A DNA stretch of 64,000 nt, taken from the NCBI GenBank assembly GCA_964637835.1, contig CAZWYF010000010.1:25542-89541 (forward strand). The letters are read 5' to 3'. Below the pieces are notes generated by a model. The model was not told the DNA's origin, made no database searches, and saw nothing but the letters and a program-made list of their open reading frames with translations. The stretch's first letter is position 1. Every line of letters starts with the position of its first letter. The DNA is from Glo-17 sp964637835 (GTDB lineage: Bacteria; Krumholzibacteriota; Krumholzibacteriia; LZORAL124-64-63). Below are positions 26,821-35,255 of the stretch, in pieces. Made by a program: the position numbers and the translations under genes.

Positions 26821-29276
26821 GGCAGATCCACCGGACCGTCGGCCGGCGGCGACTGGCCGCCGGCCTGTCGCTCGCGACGACGATGATGCTGGCGGCGGCG
26901 GCCCCCGCCCAGACGCCCACCTTCACGCCCCTGGTCACCGGCGACCGGGTGGTCACGTCCCTGGCCCACGACGGCCTGGTCTACGCCGGCCTGCGCAGCG
27001 GCGGCCTGGTGGTCTGGGACCCGGCCACGGCCACCACCTTGCGCAGTCTCGACCGCAGCGACGGCCTGGGCGGGCATTTCGTCGCCGACCTCGCCTGGTC
27101 CGGCTCCCGCCTCTGGATCGCCACCGAGGACGGCGGCCTGACGGCCATCACCGATCCCGGCGGTCCGGACGAGTCGCTGCGCGTCTACAGCAGCGCACTG
27201 TCGTCCCTGGACATCACGGCGGTCACCGGCACCATGGTGGGCCAGTCCGAGCGGGTCTTCTACGGCACCGACGGCGATGGCATCGGCGCCATCCAGGGTG
27301 GCCTGCCGGGCGCGTACCTGACCACGCTCGACGGCCTGATCGACGATGTCGTCATCGACCTCGCCCTCTCCGCCGACCTGCTGCTGATCGCCACCCCGGA
27401 CGGCATCTCCCGCTTCGCCGAGAACACGTTCACCAGCTACCCCTATGCCGACCCCGACACCGAGTTCATCAACGACCTCGAGGTGGGACCCGATGGGGAT
27501 ATCTGGGCCGCCACCGATCAGGGCGTCAAGCGCTGGGACGACACCGCCCGCCAGTGGGTGCGCGTCACCTTCAACGCCTTCGTCAACGACCTCGCCGTGG
27601 GCGACGACACGATCTGGGCCCTGTCGGGGATCGGCAGCCTGCGCACCATCCGCGACGGCGTGGTCACCGTCCGCGAGGTGCCGCCGGCGCAGCCCGGCCG
27701 GACGTTCGTGGTCAACACGGTGGCCGCCGAGGGAGACGTCGCCTGGCTGGGCGGCTATGACCGGCCGAGCGACGGTCCGTCCAACGGCAGCCTGGTGGCC
27801 TGGCCATGGCTCGCCGTGGCCGACGATGCCGGGGCCACGGTCCACACCCTCGCCACCTGCCTGGTGGGGGCCACCGCCGGCATGGACGGCGTGGCCATCG
27901 ATGCCCGCGGGCGCGCCTGGCTCGGCGACCAGGCCGGCGATGGCATCTCCGGCTGGGATGGCGAGCAGTGGGACAACGTCCTGCAGCGGGCCACCGCGGA
28001 GAACGACTCCTCGGGACTCTTCGACTGGTCGGGAAACATCCTGGCCATGGCCCGCGGCAACGACGACGACATCTGGTTCGCCCAGTTCACCAACGGCGCC
28101 ATCCGCTACACCCCGCCCGCCGCACCCGGTGGCCAGGAGGAGTGGCTCCTGCTCTCGCCGGAGAACTCGCCCATGCTCGGCGATGCCTTCCTGCACCTCG
28201 CGGTGCATCCTGACGGGCCGGTCTTCTTCTGCACCGACAACGTGACCTTCGGCGGCTCGCCCAACAACGACTACGGCGTGGACGTGCTGGCCGACCCCGG
28301 CCGCCCGCGCGATCCGGCCTCGTGGCTCCACCTGGCGCCGGGGCTGCTCGGCGGCAACGTGATCCGCGCGATCACCTTCACCAGCCGGGACGTGGTCTGG
28401 ATCGCGGTGGCCGGCGCCGGCCTCATGCGCTGGGACGTCAACGGTCTGGGCGCCGGGGCCGACGCGCCGCTGACCTGGACCGACACCAGCGACGACCACT
28501 GGGCCGGCCCCGTGGCGAGCGTCGACGGGACGGACATCGACCTGGCCAGTACGCAGTCCCTGCTGCCCGGGCCCGATGGCAGCCTCCTGGCCGGTGGCGC
28601 CGGCCTGGTGCAGCTCCGTTACGAGCCCATCCTGGACCTCGCGACCCTGGAGAATGCGTGGAAGGTGAAGGACTCCGCGTTCACCGATGGCCTGCTCGGC
28701 CAGAGCGTGCTCGGGCTGGCCCGTGACCGGAACGGCCACTACTGGTCGCTCACCTCGGGCGGCCTGAATCGCCTGCGCTTCCGGGAGGACGGGGTGACCA
28801 TCGACGCCTTCACCGATCTGGGCACGTTCTTCACCCTGGATTCCGGCTTCTACGCGCCGAGCGCCATCGTGGCCCTGCCGGGTGGCACGTACCGCGACCT
28901 GGCGGCCTCGGCCGCGGGCGACCGCCTGGTGCTCAGCAGCGATCTCGGCGCCGCCCTGGTCACCATTCCCGAGCAGGGCGCTTCGCTGGTCGAGGCGGCG
29001 GGCGCGGCGTACCTCTATCCCAATCCCTTCCCCGGCGAGACGACCGCCGACCGCGTGAGCATCGGCGGCCTGCCCATCGACGCCGATGAGCCCGCCTCCA
29101 TCCAGGTGCTCAACCTGGTGGGTCAGATCGTCTTCCGGACGCGGCGGCTCGAATCCGGCGAGGGATTCTGGGACGGTCGCAACCGGCAGGGCGAGCGCGT
29201 GGCCTCGGGACTGTACGTGGTGCGCATCGAGCAGGGAGGCCAGACGCTCGTGCGCACCCTGGCCGTGGCCTACTAG
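26817..29276 (+). CDS. secreted beta-propeller protein with C-terminal sorting/FlgD-like domain
   Basis: The 819-residue product starts with a signal peptide (RRRLAAGLSLATTMMLAAAAPAQ, cleavage near 32). It then has many repeats with the beat GDxxWxAT..GVxRWD, as in two-component-regulator-type propeller blades (for example DGDIWAATDQGVKRWDD and RGRAWLGDQAGDGISGWDG). The last 85 residues (from YPNPF at about 733, ending GQTLVRTLAVAY) contain WDGRNRQGERVASGLYVVRI, the pattern of FlgD-like Ig or type IX secretion sorting domains in FCB-group bacteria. Good ribosome site (GGAGGAGGAGG). It sits in the middle of the glycan cluster, so it may be a glycosylated or surface-displayed protein; no enzymatic residues are recognised. 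Confidence 0.75.
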   Translation: MRQIHRTVGRRRLAAGLSLATTMMLAAAAPAQTPTFTPLVTGDRVVTSLAHDGLVYAGLRSGGLVVWDPATATTLRSLDRSDGLGGHFVADLAWSGSRLWIATEDGGLTAITDPGGPDESLRVYSSALSSLDITAVTGTMVGQSERVFYGTDGDGIGAIQGGLPGAYLTTLDGLIDDVVIDLALSADLLLIATPDGISRFAENTFTSYPYADPDTEFINDLEVGPDGDIWAATDQGVKRWDDTARQWVRVTFNAFVNDLAVGDDTIWALSGIGSLRTIRDGVVTVREVPPAQPGRTFVVNTVAAEGDVAWLGGYDRPSDGPSNGSLVAWPWLAVADDAGATVHTLATCLVGATAGMDGVAIDARGRAWLGDQAGDGISGWDGEQWDNVLQRATAENDSSGLFDWSGNILAMARGNDDDIWFAQFTNGAIRYTPPAAPGGQEEWLLLSPENSPMLGDAFLHLAVHPDGPVFFCTDNVTFGGSPNNDYGVDVLADPGRPRDPASWLHLAPGLLGGNVIRAITFTSRDVVWIAVAGAGLMRWDVNGLGAGADAPLTWTDTSDDHWAGPVASVDGTDIDLASTQSLLPGPDGSLLAGGAGLVQLRYEPILDLATLENAWKVKDSAFTDGLLGQSVLGLARDRNGHYWSLTSGGLNRLRFREDGVTIDAFTDLGTFFTLDSGFYAPSAIVALPGGTYRDLAASAAGDRLVLSSDLGAALVTIPEQGASLVEAAGAAYLYPNPFPGETTADRVSIGGLPIDADEPASIQVLNLVGQIVFRTRRLESGEGFWDGRNRQGERVASGLYVVRIEQGGQTLVRTLAVAY

Positions 29277-29294
29277 CAGGGAGAGGGAGCGACC

Positions 29295-30764
29295 GTGACC
29301 GATCACGACCCGACGCCCGCGACCAGACGCCTGCTCATCGTGGGTGCCGGCGCCGCGGGCCGGGCCCTGGCCGCCGAGGTCCTCGCCTCGCCGGATCTGG
29401 GCATGCGTCCGGTGGCGTTCGTGGACGACGCGCCGGGCCTGCAGGGCGCCCTGGTGGACGGGCTGCCGGTCCTCGGCACCACGGCGGACCTGCTGGAGGC
29501 GGCCCGCGCCGCCCGCGCCGACGAGATCCTGATCGCCATCCCGTCGGCCCGGGGCTCGCTGGTCCGGCGGCTGGTGCTCCTCTGCAAGGGGGCGGGCCTG
29601 CCCTTCCGCATCGTGCCCGGTCTGCGCGCGATCATCGAGGGCGATGTCAGCTTCGAGCAGGTGCGGCCCGTGTCGCCGGAGGACCTGCTCGGGCGCGAGA
29701 CCGTCAGCTTCCAGGCCGGCCGGGCGCGGTCGCTGGTCCAGGGCCGCACGGTGCTCGTCACCGGCGCCGGCGGCTCCATCGGCGGCGAACTCTGCCGGCA
29801 GCTGGTGGTCCTCGACCCGGCCCGGCTGCTGCTGCTCGGCCGCGGGGAGAACAGCATCTTCGAGATCATGGGCGAGCTGGCGGCCCGACGCCCGGACGTC
29901 GAACTGGTGCCGCTGATCTGCGACGTGCGTGATGCGCGACGCCTGGAGGTGCTCGCCGACCGCCACCACCCGCACCTCATCCTGCATGCCGCGGCGCACA
30001 AGCACGTCCCGCTGATGGAGGAGAATCCCGAGGAGGCGGTGGTGGTCAACGCCGGCGGCACCGCCAACCTCATCGTCTTCGCCCGCCGCACAGGCGCCGA
30101 GCGCTTCGTGCTGATCAGCACCGACAAGGCGGCCGAGCCCACCAGCATCATGGGCGCCACCAAGAAGCTGGCGGAGCTGCTCGTCCGCCAGGCCCAGGCC
30201 ACGGACGGTCCCACCCGTTTCATGACCGTGCGCTTCGGCAACGTGCTCGGCAGCCGCGGTTCGGTGGTGCCGTTCTTCATGAAGCGCATCGCCGCCGGCC
30301 TGCCCCTGCCGGTGACGCACCCCGAGATGACGCGGTACTTCATGACCATCCGCGAGGCCGCGCTCCTGGTCATCGAGGCCATGGTGCTCGGTGGGGCCGG
30401 CAGCACCTACATCCTGGACATGGGCGAGCCGGTGCCCATCCTCGAGCTGGCGCGCAACCTTCTGGTGCTCTCGGGATTCGACCCCGGCGAGGGCGGCCCC
30501 GGCATCGAGATCGTGGGACCGCGCCCGGGGGAGAAGCTGCACGAGTCGCTGCTGGATCCCGCCGAGACCCTGGAGCCGTGCGAGCATCCGCTCATCCACC
30601 GGGCTCGCTGCCGGGTGGGCGACCCGGCCGCGGCCGCTGCCGCGCTGCCGGCGCTCCTGGAGCTGGCGGCGGCGGGCGACCGGGCAACGCTGCGCCGGGA
30701 CCTGGCCGCACTGCTCGGACGACCGGCCCTGGCCAGCACCCTGGCCGCGCCGCGCCGGCCGTGA
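29295..30764 (+). CDS. CapD/WbpM-type UDP-sugar 4,6-dehydratase, soluble form
   Basis: These enzymes convert UDP-GlcNAc to a 4-keto-6-deoxy sugar, the first step to modified amino sugars of surface glycans. The 489-residue product has an N-terminal Rossmann region (LLIVGAGAAGRALAAEVL, about 13-30; FVDDAPGLQG) and a second Rossmann catalytic domain with VLVTGAGGSIGGELCRQL (about 153-170), HAAAHKHVPLMEENP, ISTDKAAEPTSIMGATKK (Met replacing the usual SDR Tyr, as in this family) and RFGNVLGSRGSVVPFF. The four N-terminal membrane helices of WbpM/PglF are missing. GTG 29295 follows AGGGAG. The stop overlaps the next start (GTGA). Confidence 0.9.
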   Translation: MTDHDPTPATRRLLIVGAGAAGRALAAEVLASPDLGMRPVAFVDDAPGLQGALVDGLPVLGTTADLLEAARAARADEILIAIPSARGSLVRRLVLLCKGAGLPFRIVPGLRAIIEGDVSFEQVRPVSPEDLLGRETVSFQAGRARSLVQGRTVLVTGAGGSIGGELCRQLVVLDPARLLLLGRGENSIFEIMGELAARRPDVELVPLICDVRDARRLEVLADRHHPHLILHAAAHKHVPLMEENPEEAVVVNAGGTANLIVFARRTGAERFVLISTDKAAEPTSIMGATKKLAELLVRQAQATDGPTRFMTVRFGNVLGSRGSVVPFFMKRIAAGLPLPVTHPEMTRYFMTIREAALLVIEAMVLGGAGSTYILDMGEPVPILELARNLLVLSGFDPGEGGPGIEIVGPRPGEKLHESLLDPAETLEPCEHPLIHRARCRVGDPAAAAAALPALLELAAAGDRATLRRDLAALLGRPALASTLAAPRRP

Positions 30765-31801
30765 CTCGCGGCGCGGCAGCAGCGCCGATCCGCGTGCGGA
30801 CCTGCCACGGGCTGCCGGGCGCCTGGGAGACGCTGCTGGCGTCCTGCCCCGATCACGGGGCGGGACAGGATGGCCGCTGGCTCGAGCTGGCCGCCCGGCA
30901 TCACCCGGCCGCCGACCTGCGCGTCCTGCTCGCCGAGCAAGACGGCTCGGTGGTGGGCGGCCTGGCGGCCGTGGTGCGGCGGCGGCACGGTCTCGATCAT
31001 CTCGAGAGCAGCATCGACGGCCTGCCGGGCGGACCGCTGTTGCCCACCGACCTGCCGCCCGCGGTGCGCTGCGCGGCGTTCGCCGCTCTCTGCGGGGCCT
31101 ACGCCGATCTCGCCGGCGGGCGCACCGCCCTGGTCATCCAGACCCTCGACCGTCCGGACGCGCTGGCCCTGGCTGCCGACCTGGCCGATCCGCGCTGGAC
31201 CGCCAGCGCCTTCGCCGCCAGCGTGGTGGACTGCCGCGAGGGCCTCGAGCACGTCGAGCGCCGGCTCTGGACCAACAACCGGCGCAACGAGCGCAACCGC
31301 GGCCTGAAGCGAGGCTGCGTGCTGGCCACCGAGCACGATCCCGACGTGGTGCGCGAGTGGTACCCGCTCTACCTCGCATCGGCCGCGGCCTGGGCGCAGG
31401 CGCCGTTGCCCGCGGCGCTGGTGGCTGCGCTGCTGCGCGAGGCGCCCGATCGCTTCCTGCTGACCACCTGCCGGCGGGACGGCCAGCTGGTGGGAGGGCA
31501 CCTCTGCGTCCGGACGGCCGGCGGGCTGCTCGCCTGGCAGAGCGGCGTGCAGGCGGCGGCGCTGCGCGAGGTCTTCGTCGCCACCCTGCTCTACTGGCAG
31601 GACCTGGTGACGGCTTGCTCCGAGGGACTCGAAGCGGTGGACTACGGCGGCAGCGTGGGCCGCGACACCCTGGCCGACTTCAAGCGCCGCTGCGGAGGCC
31701 GGCCGCAGCCGCGCCTGATGCTCATGGCCTCCTCGCGGCTCGGGCGGGCCGTGCGCCGGGCCGGCCAGGCGCTGCGCCGCCTGCGGGGGCGTACCCCATG
31801 A
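30761..31801 (+). CDS. FemAB/GNAT-like acyl- or aminoacyltransferase
   Basis: The 346-residue protein has a weakly conserved double-GNAT layout. Recognisable parts are GLAAVVRRRHGLDHLESS with GLPGGPLLP, RRLWTNNRRNERNRGLKRGCV in the middle (the basic acyl-CoA-type loop), the second-domain WYPLYL ... RFLLTTCRRDGQLVGGHLCVR, and VDYGGSVGRDTLADFKRRCGGRPQP, which matches the YDFGRS...F K..WG ending of FemAB-related and CelD/BcsL proteins found in exopolysaccharide clusters. Function may be acylation of a sugar or transfer of an amino acid; not resolved. GTG 30761 (GTGA overlap) is the start; upstream frame is shadow. Confidence 0.75.
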   Translation: MTRGAAAAPIRVRTCHGLPGAWETLLASCPDHGAGQDGRWLELAARHHPAADLRVLLAEQDGSVVGGLAAVVRRRHGLDHLESSIDGLPGGPLLPTDLPPAVRCAAFAALCGAYADLAGGRTALVIQTLDRPDALALAADLADPRWTASAFAASVVDCREGLEHVERRLWTNNRRNERNRGLKRGCVLATEHDPDVVREWYPLYLASAAAWAQAPLPAALVAALLREAPDRFLLTTCRRDGQLVGGHLCVRTAGGLLAWQSGVQAAALREVFVATLLYWQDLVTACSEGLEAVDYGGSVGRDTLADFKRRCGGRPQPRLMLMASSRLGRAVRRAGQALRRLRGRTP

Positions 31802-33099
31802 AGCTGGCCGCCACCGGCAGCCGCATCCTGCTCTGGCGCGCCCTGCAGAAGCTCGCCGGCGCGCTGACCGTCCTGCTGGTGGCCCAGGGCCTGGGGCCGG
31901 AGGGCAACGGTCGCTACAGCCTGACCCTGCTGGTGATCACCGTGGCGGCGTCCGTGCTCGCGGGCGGGGTGGGCCTGGCCTCGGTCCCGCGGCTGCGGCG
32001 GGGGGAGGGTCCGCCGCGCCGCCTGCTGGCGGCCCAGGCCTGGTGGCTGGCCCTGGTCGCCGGCCTGCTGGTGGGCCTGGCGCTGGCCGCCCGGCAGCCC
32101 TGGGCGTGGTCCTGGCTCCAGGGCAGCGTGGGGTGGGACCACGATCTGCTGGTCGCGGCCGGACTCGCGGTGATGGCCATGCTGGTCTTCGAGACGGTGA
32201 ACTACGATCTGCTGGCCGCTGGCCGCGTGGTGACCGGGACCCTGGCCGCGGCCCTGCGGGCCACCGGCCACCTGGTCGTGGTGGCCGCGCTGCTCCTGGG
32301 CGGCCGCCTGGATCTGACGCTGGCCATCTGGTCGCTCACCGTCCTGCACCTGCTGGCGGCGGGCAGCCTGGTGTTGCGCCTGCGGGGCGCCCTGGACCGG
32401 TATCCCGCCGTGACGCCCGCCGGCCCGCCTGGTGCGGGACTGCCCCGGCTGGCGGGCCAGCTGGTCCGCGCCGGCTGGCTGGGCCAGCTCTCGGCCATCA
32501 GCTACCTGCTACTGCTGCGCCTGGACCAGGTGATCCTCGAGGGGGCCGCCGGCGTGGCGGCCGTGGGCATCTACGCCCTGGCGGCCTGGGCCGCGGAACT
32601 GCTCTGGCTGGTTCCGGAGGCGCTCAACCCCCTGCTGGTGCACTCCTCGGCCGGGAACGACCACGCTGCCCGCGACCGCACCGCCGCGCGCGCCGTGCGC
32701 CTGGCCCTGGCCGCCACCGCCGTCGCGGCCATCCCGATGGCGGTCCTGGCGCCGCCCGTGCTCGGCCTGCTGCGGGACGGCGCCTTCGCCGCCTCGGTGG
32801 CGCCGTTATGGGCCCTGTTGCCGGGAGTGGTGGCCTTCGCCCCGGGGGCGGTGCTGGCAGGCGATTTCATCGGGCGGGGCCGTCCCGCGTGGAATACCCA
32901 GGCCAGCGCCCTGACCGTGGCGATCAACGTCGCGCTGTGCCTGCTCTGGATCCCCTCCCTGGGCGTCCTGGGCGCCGCCTGGGCCTCCACCGTGGCCTAC
33001 GCCGCCGGCGCCGGCGTCATGCTCTGGCGCTTCCAGCGCGTCACCGGGCTGGCCTGGCGCGAGATCCTGGTGGTCGGGCCGGCCGATCTCCGCCGCTGA
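31798..33099 (+). CDS. Wzx-type polysaccharide flippase (MOP superfamily)
   Basis: The 433-residue product has 12 or so hydrophobic helices and begins with SRILLWRALQKLAGALTVLLVAQGLGPEGNGRYSL, the typical N-terminus of MurJ/Wzx/RfbX proteins (LGPEGYG-like motif near residue 40). It would flip undecaprenyl-linked glycan units across the inner membrane. ATG 31798 overlaps the FemAB-like gene (ATGA). It closes the glycan cluster. No Wzy polymerase or WaaL ligase is obvious in the cluster, but the DUF2723 and YfhO proteins are GT-C-like and could fill such a role. Confidence 0.87.
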   Translation: MKLAATGSRILLWRALQKLAGALTVLLVAQGLGPEGNGRYSLTLLVITVAASVLAGGVGLASVPRLRRGEGPPRRLLAAQAWWLALVAGLLVGLALAARQPWAWSWLQGSVGWDHDLLVAAGLAVMAMLVFETVNYDLLAAGRVVTGTLAAALRATGHLVVVAALLLGGRLDLTLAIWSLTVLHLLAAGSLVLRLRGALDRYPAVTPAGPPGAGLPRLAGQLVRAGWLGQLSAISYLLLLRLDQVILEGAAGVAAVGIYALAAWAAELLWLVPEALNPLLVHSSAGNDHAARDRTAARAVRLALAATAVAAIPMAVLAPPVLGLLRDGAFAASVAPLWALLPGVVAFAPGAVLAGDFIGRGRPAWNTQASALTVAINVALCLLWIPSLGVLGAAWASTVAYAAGAGVMLWRFQRVTGLAWREILVVGPADLRR

Positions 33100-33152
33100 T
33101 CGTTCCCTCCGGTCCCCACACCCGTCCCCACCGAGCCCCACCACGGCCCCCT

Positions 33153-33177
33153 GGGCCTCTATTCGTCGAGAAGGCCC
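33153..33177 (+). terminator. weak hairpin after the flippase gene
   Basis: GGGCCT (33153-33158) pairs with AGGCCC (33172-33177), with GGTTT after it. It lies between the end of the glycan cluster and the mraZ promoter. The stem is short and the T-run is poor. Confidence 0.3.
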
Positions 33178-33226
33178 GGTTTCCAGGGCGTTCCCGCCAG
33201 CGTGGCATTTTTCTGGAAAAAGGGGA

Positions 33227-33256
33227 TTGACACCCTTCGTGGGGTGCGGCTATGGT
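33227..33256 (+). promoter_or_regulatory. sigma70-type promoter of the division and cell wall cluster
   Basis: A consensus TTGACA (33227-33232) and TATGGT (33251-33256) are 18 bp apart. Transcription would start near 33263, just before the three MraZ-type repeats. This is the best promoter match in the window and probably serves mraZ and the genes after it. Confidence 0.8.
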
Positions 33257-33270
33257 TCCGTGTGTCCAGG

Positions 33271-33300
33271 TGGTGAGAGATGGGGAAAAATGGTGAAATC
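33271..33300 (+). promoter_or_regulatory. predicted MraZ operator: three direct repeats at 10-bp spacing
   Basis: TGGTGA (33271), TGGGGA (33281) and TGGTGA (33291) recur with an exact 10-bp period. In E. coli and other bacteria, MraZ binds TGGGN repeats separated by 5 bp upstream of its own gene, the same spacing. The array lies just downstream of the promoter at 33227-33256, where bound MraZ would block early elongation or initiation. Autoregulation is therefore likely. Confidence 0.75.
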
Positions 33301-33368
33301 AAGGACGACGACACCATGATCCCCGGCCGAGGTGATGATCGTGAGGCGGCGAGCGGGAGCTGGAGACG

Positions 33369-33851
33369 GTGAGTGACCAGCGGCAAGACAGCGCCCCCGA
33401 CGCTCGGGACCCCCTCCTGTACGGGTCCTACGAGCGGGCCCTGGACAGCAAGGGGCGCTTCAACGTGCCGTTCCGGTTCCGCAAGAAGGATCTGGCGCCG
33501 GAGGAGGAGCCTCCCCGCTTCATGATCACCGAGGACCCCCAGGGCGTGGTCAGCCTGATGACCTGCAGCCAGTACGAGGAGTCGCTGGAGCGGACCAAGC
33601 AGCTGGGCCGCGGCCGGGAGCTGTGGAACTTCCTGCGCTGGCTGGCCACCCACTCGCAGGAGGTCCAGATGGATGGCCAGGGACGCGTGGCGGTGCCGCA
33701 GCGCTACCTGGATCGCATCGGCGCCCGCAAGCGTCTGCTGGTGCTGGGCGTGGGCGACCGCATGGAACTGTGGGAGCCGGGCCGCTACGACGCCGTGCAG
33801 ACCGCGTCGGGCAGCCCCACCGAGGAGTTCTTCGAGGAGTTCTTCCAGTAG
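33369..33851 (+). CDS. mraZ: transcriptional regulator MraZ
   Basis: MraZ is a ring-forming DNA-binding protein that represses the division and cell wall cluster. The 160-residue product has the two AbrB/SpoVT-like halves: LLYGSYERALDSKGRFNVPFRFRK (about 16-39) and VQMDGQGRVAVPQRYLDRIG with RLLVLGVGDRMELWEPGRYD. It has an acidic N-terminal extension of about 15 residues and ends with EEFFEEFFQ. GTG 33369 is the start with GGAG about 7 bases upstream. Its promoter and operator lie 70-140 bp upstream. Confidence 0.93.
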   Translation: MSDQRQDSAPDARDPLLYGSYERALDSKGRFNVPFRFRKKDLAPEEEPPRFMITEDPQGVVSLMTCSQYEESLERTKQLGRGRELWNFLRWLATHSQEVQMDGQGRVAVPQRYLDRIGARKRLLVLGVGDRMELWEPGRYDAVQTASGSPTEEFFEEFFQ

Positions 33852-33900
33852 TCGACGGGCCGCTCACGGAGGAGCGGCGGACCGGGAAAGGAGTCCACCG

Positions 33901-34314
33901 ATGCCGTGCGAGGGGATCCGCCAGCCAGCAGCCATCGCGGCGCCCGCACCCGCGCTCGAGATCCGCACCGCCGTCCGTGGGCGGACCGTGCGGATCCACC
34001 TCGCCGGCATCCTGGATCGATCGGGCGTGCCGCGCCTGATCCAGGAGGTCCACGGGGCGCTGCCGGGCCCCGGCTGCCTGGTGATCCTCGATGGCGCCGG
34101 CCTGGTCCATCTGGATTACCGCTGCGTCGGCATGCTGGTCCGGTGGAGCCGGACGCTGCGCTCCTGGCAGCAGCGCGTCTGCCTCGACCGCTGGAACGAT
34201 TACCTCACCGCCATCCTGGCCGTCGAGGACTGGGATGGGGAGTTCGCCGATCGGTCGCGGTCCGCCGCGGCCGGCGCACGCTGGGAGATCACCCGCACCG
34301 TCCAGGTGCCATGA
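33901..34314 (+). CDS. STAS-domain-like protein inserted in the dcw cluster
   Basis: The 137-residue product has a STAS-like pattern: LEIRTAVRGRTVRIHLAGILDRSGVPRLIQEVHGAL (about 20-55) and CLVILDGAGLVHLDYRCVGMLVRW (about 60-84). STAS proteins act as anti-anti-sigma factors, and their phosphorylation site is a Ser in the DSSG motif. Here the matching spot reads DYRC, so no phosphorylatable Ser is present. ATG 33901 has GGAAAGGAG about 7 bases upstream; a longer open frame inside mraZ is ignored. It sits between mraZ and rsmH, overlapping rsmH by ATGA. That position suggests a link to wall or division control, but no function is known. Confidence 0.65.
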   Translation: MPCEGIRQPAAIAAPAPALEIRTAVRGRTVRIHLAGILDRSGVPRLIQEVHGALPGPGCLVILDGAGLVHLDYRCVGMLVRWSRTLRSWQQRVCLDRWNDYLTAILAVEDWDGEFADRSRSAAAGARWEITRTVQVP

Positions 34315-35255
34315 TGGAGCGACCGCACGTTCCGGTACTCAGGGATGAGATTCTCGGCTTCCTGGAGCCGGGACCGGGACGGCGGATCGTCGACGGGACC
34401 TTCGGGTTCGGCGGCCACGGCGAGACGCTGCTGGCTGCCGGCGCGGAGGTGCTCGGTCTGGACCTGGACCAGGAGGCGGTCGCGGCCTGCAGAAGGATCT
34501 CGACCGACCGCCCCCGCCTCCACTGCCAGCGCCGCAGTTTCCGCGAGCTGCCCGCCGCGCTGGCCGAGGTCGGCTGGGACCGGTGCCACGGGCTGCTCCT
34601 GGATCTGGGTGTCAGTTCCCTGCAGCTGGACGACCCCGCCAAGGGCTTCAGCTACCGCGCCGAGGGCCCCCTGGACCTGCGCTTCGATCAGGAGCGCGGG
34701 ATCACGGCCAGCCAGTTCATCGCGCAGGCGGACGAGAAGGAGCTCGTCCGCATCCTGCGCGAGTACGGCGAGGAACGGGGGGCGCGGCCGCTGGCACGCG
34801 CCATCAAGGCCGCACACCGCGCCGGACCTCTGCGGACCACGACCCAGCTGACCGACGCGATCACCGCGGCGTTGCCCGCCGGCGCGCCGGTGAACGCCGT
34901 GCTCAGCCGGGTCTTCCAGGCCCTGCGCATCGCCGTCAACGACGAGCTCGGCGCCCTCGCCGAGGTCCTCGAGCATGCGCCGGCCGCCCTGGCGCCCGGC
35001 GGGCGCGTGGCCGTCATCGCCTACCATTCCCTGGAGGACCGGCTGGTCAAGCGCTGGCTCGATCGCGAGCGGCGCGACTGCCTCTGTCCGCCCGAGCTGC
35101 CGGTGTGCCGCTGTGGCCACCGGGCCACCATGCGGCCGGTGACGCGCGGTGCGGTCACGGCCACGGCCGACGAGGTGGGCCGCAATCCCCGGGCCCGGAG
35201 CGCGAAGCTCCGGGTGGCCGAGGCGCTGCCCGACGATGGAAGGAGAGCGCGGTGA
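34311..35255 (+). CDS. rsmH: 16S rRNA (cytosine(1402)-N(4))-methyltransferase
   Basis: RsmH (MraW) methylates N4 of C1402 in 16S rRNA. The 314-residue product begins with MERPHVPVLRDEILGFL and has IVDGTFGFGGHGETLL (motif I, about 25-40), LGLDLDQEAV, LLLDLGVSSLQLDDPAKGFSY, LDLRFD and YHSLEDRLVKRWL near the end, all family signatures. A Cys-rich segment near the C-terminus (CLCPPELPVCRCG) is common in the family. The family GT(x)GxGGH motif has Phe where Thr/Leu usually occurs. Two ATG codons in a row (34311 and 34314) are possible; the first overlaps the STAS stop. Confidence 0.95.
   Translation: MMERPHVPVLRDEILGFLEPGPGRRIVDGTFGFGGHGETLLAAGAEVLGLDLDQEAVAACRRISTDRPRLHCQRRSFRELPAALAEVGWDRCHGLLLDLGVSSLQLDDPAKGFSYRAEGPLDLRFDQERGITASQFIAQADEKELVRILREYGEERGARPLARAIKAAHRAGPLRTTTQLTDAITAALPAGAPVNAVLSRVFQALRIAVNDELGALAEVLEHAPAALAPGGRVAVIAYHSLEDRLVKRWLDRERRDCLCPPELPVCRCGHRATMRPVTRGAVTATADEVGRNPRARSAKLRVAEALPDDGRRAR

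Noticed and set aside
26628..30599. 1323-residue open frame on the minus strand
   Set aside because: It runs antisense to the propeller, dehydratase and other clear genes, has Arg/Gly/Ala/His-rich composition typical of high-GC shadow frames, and shows no domain.
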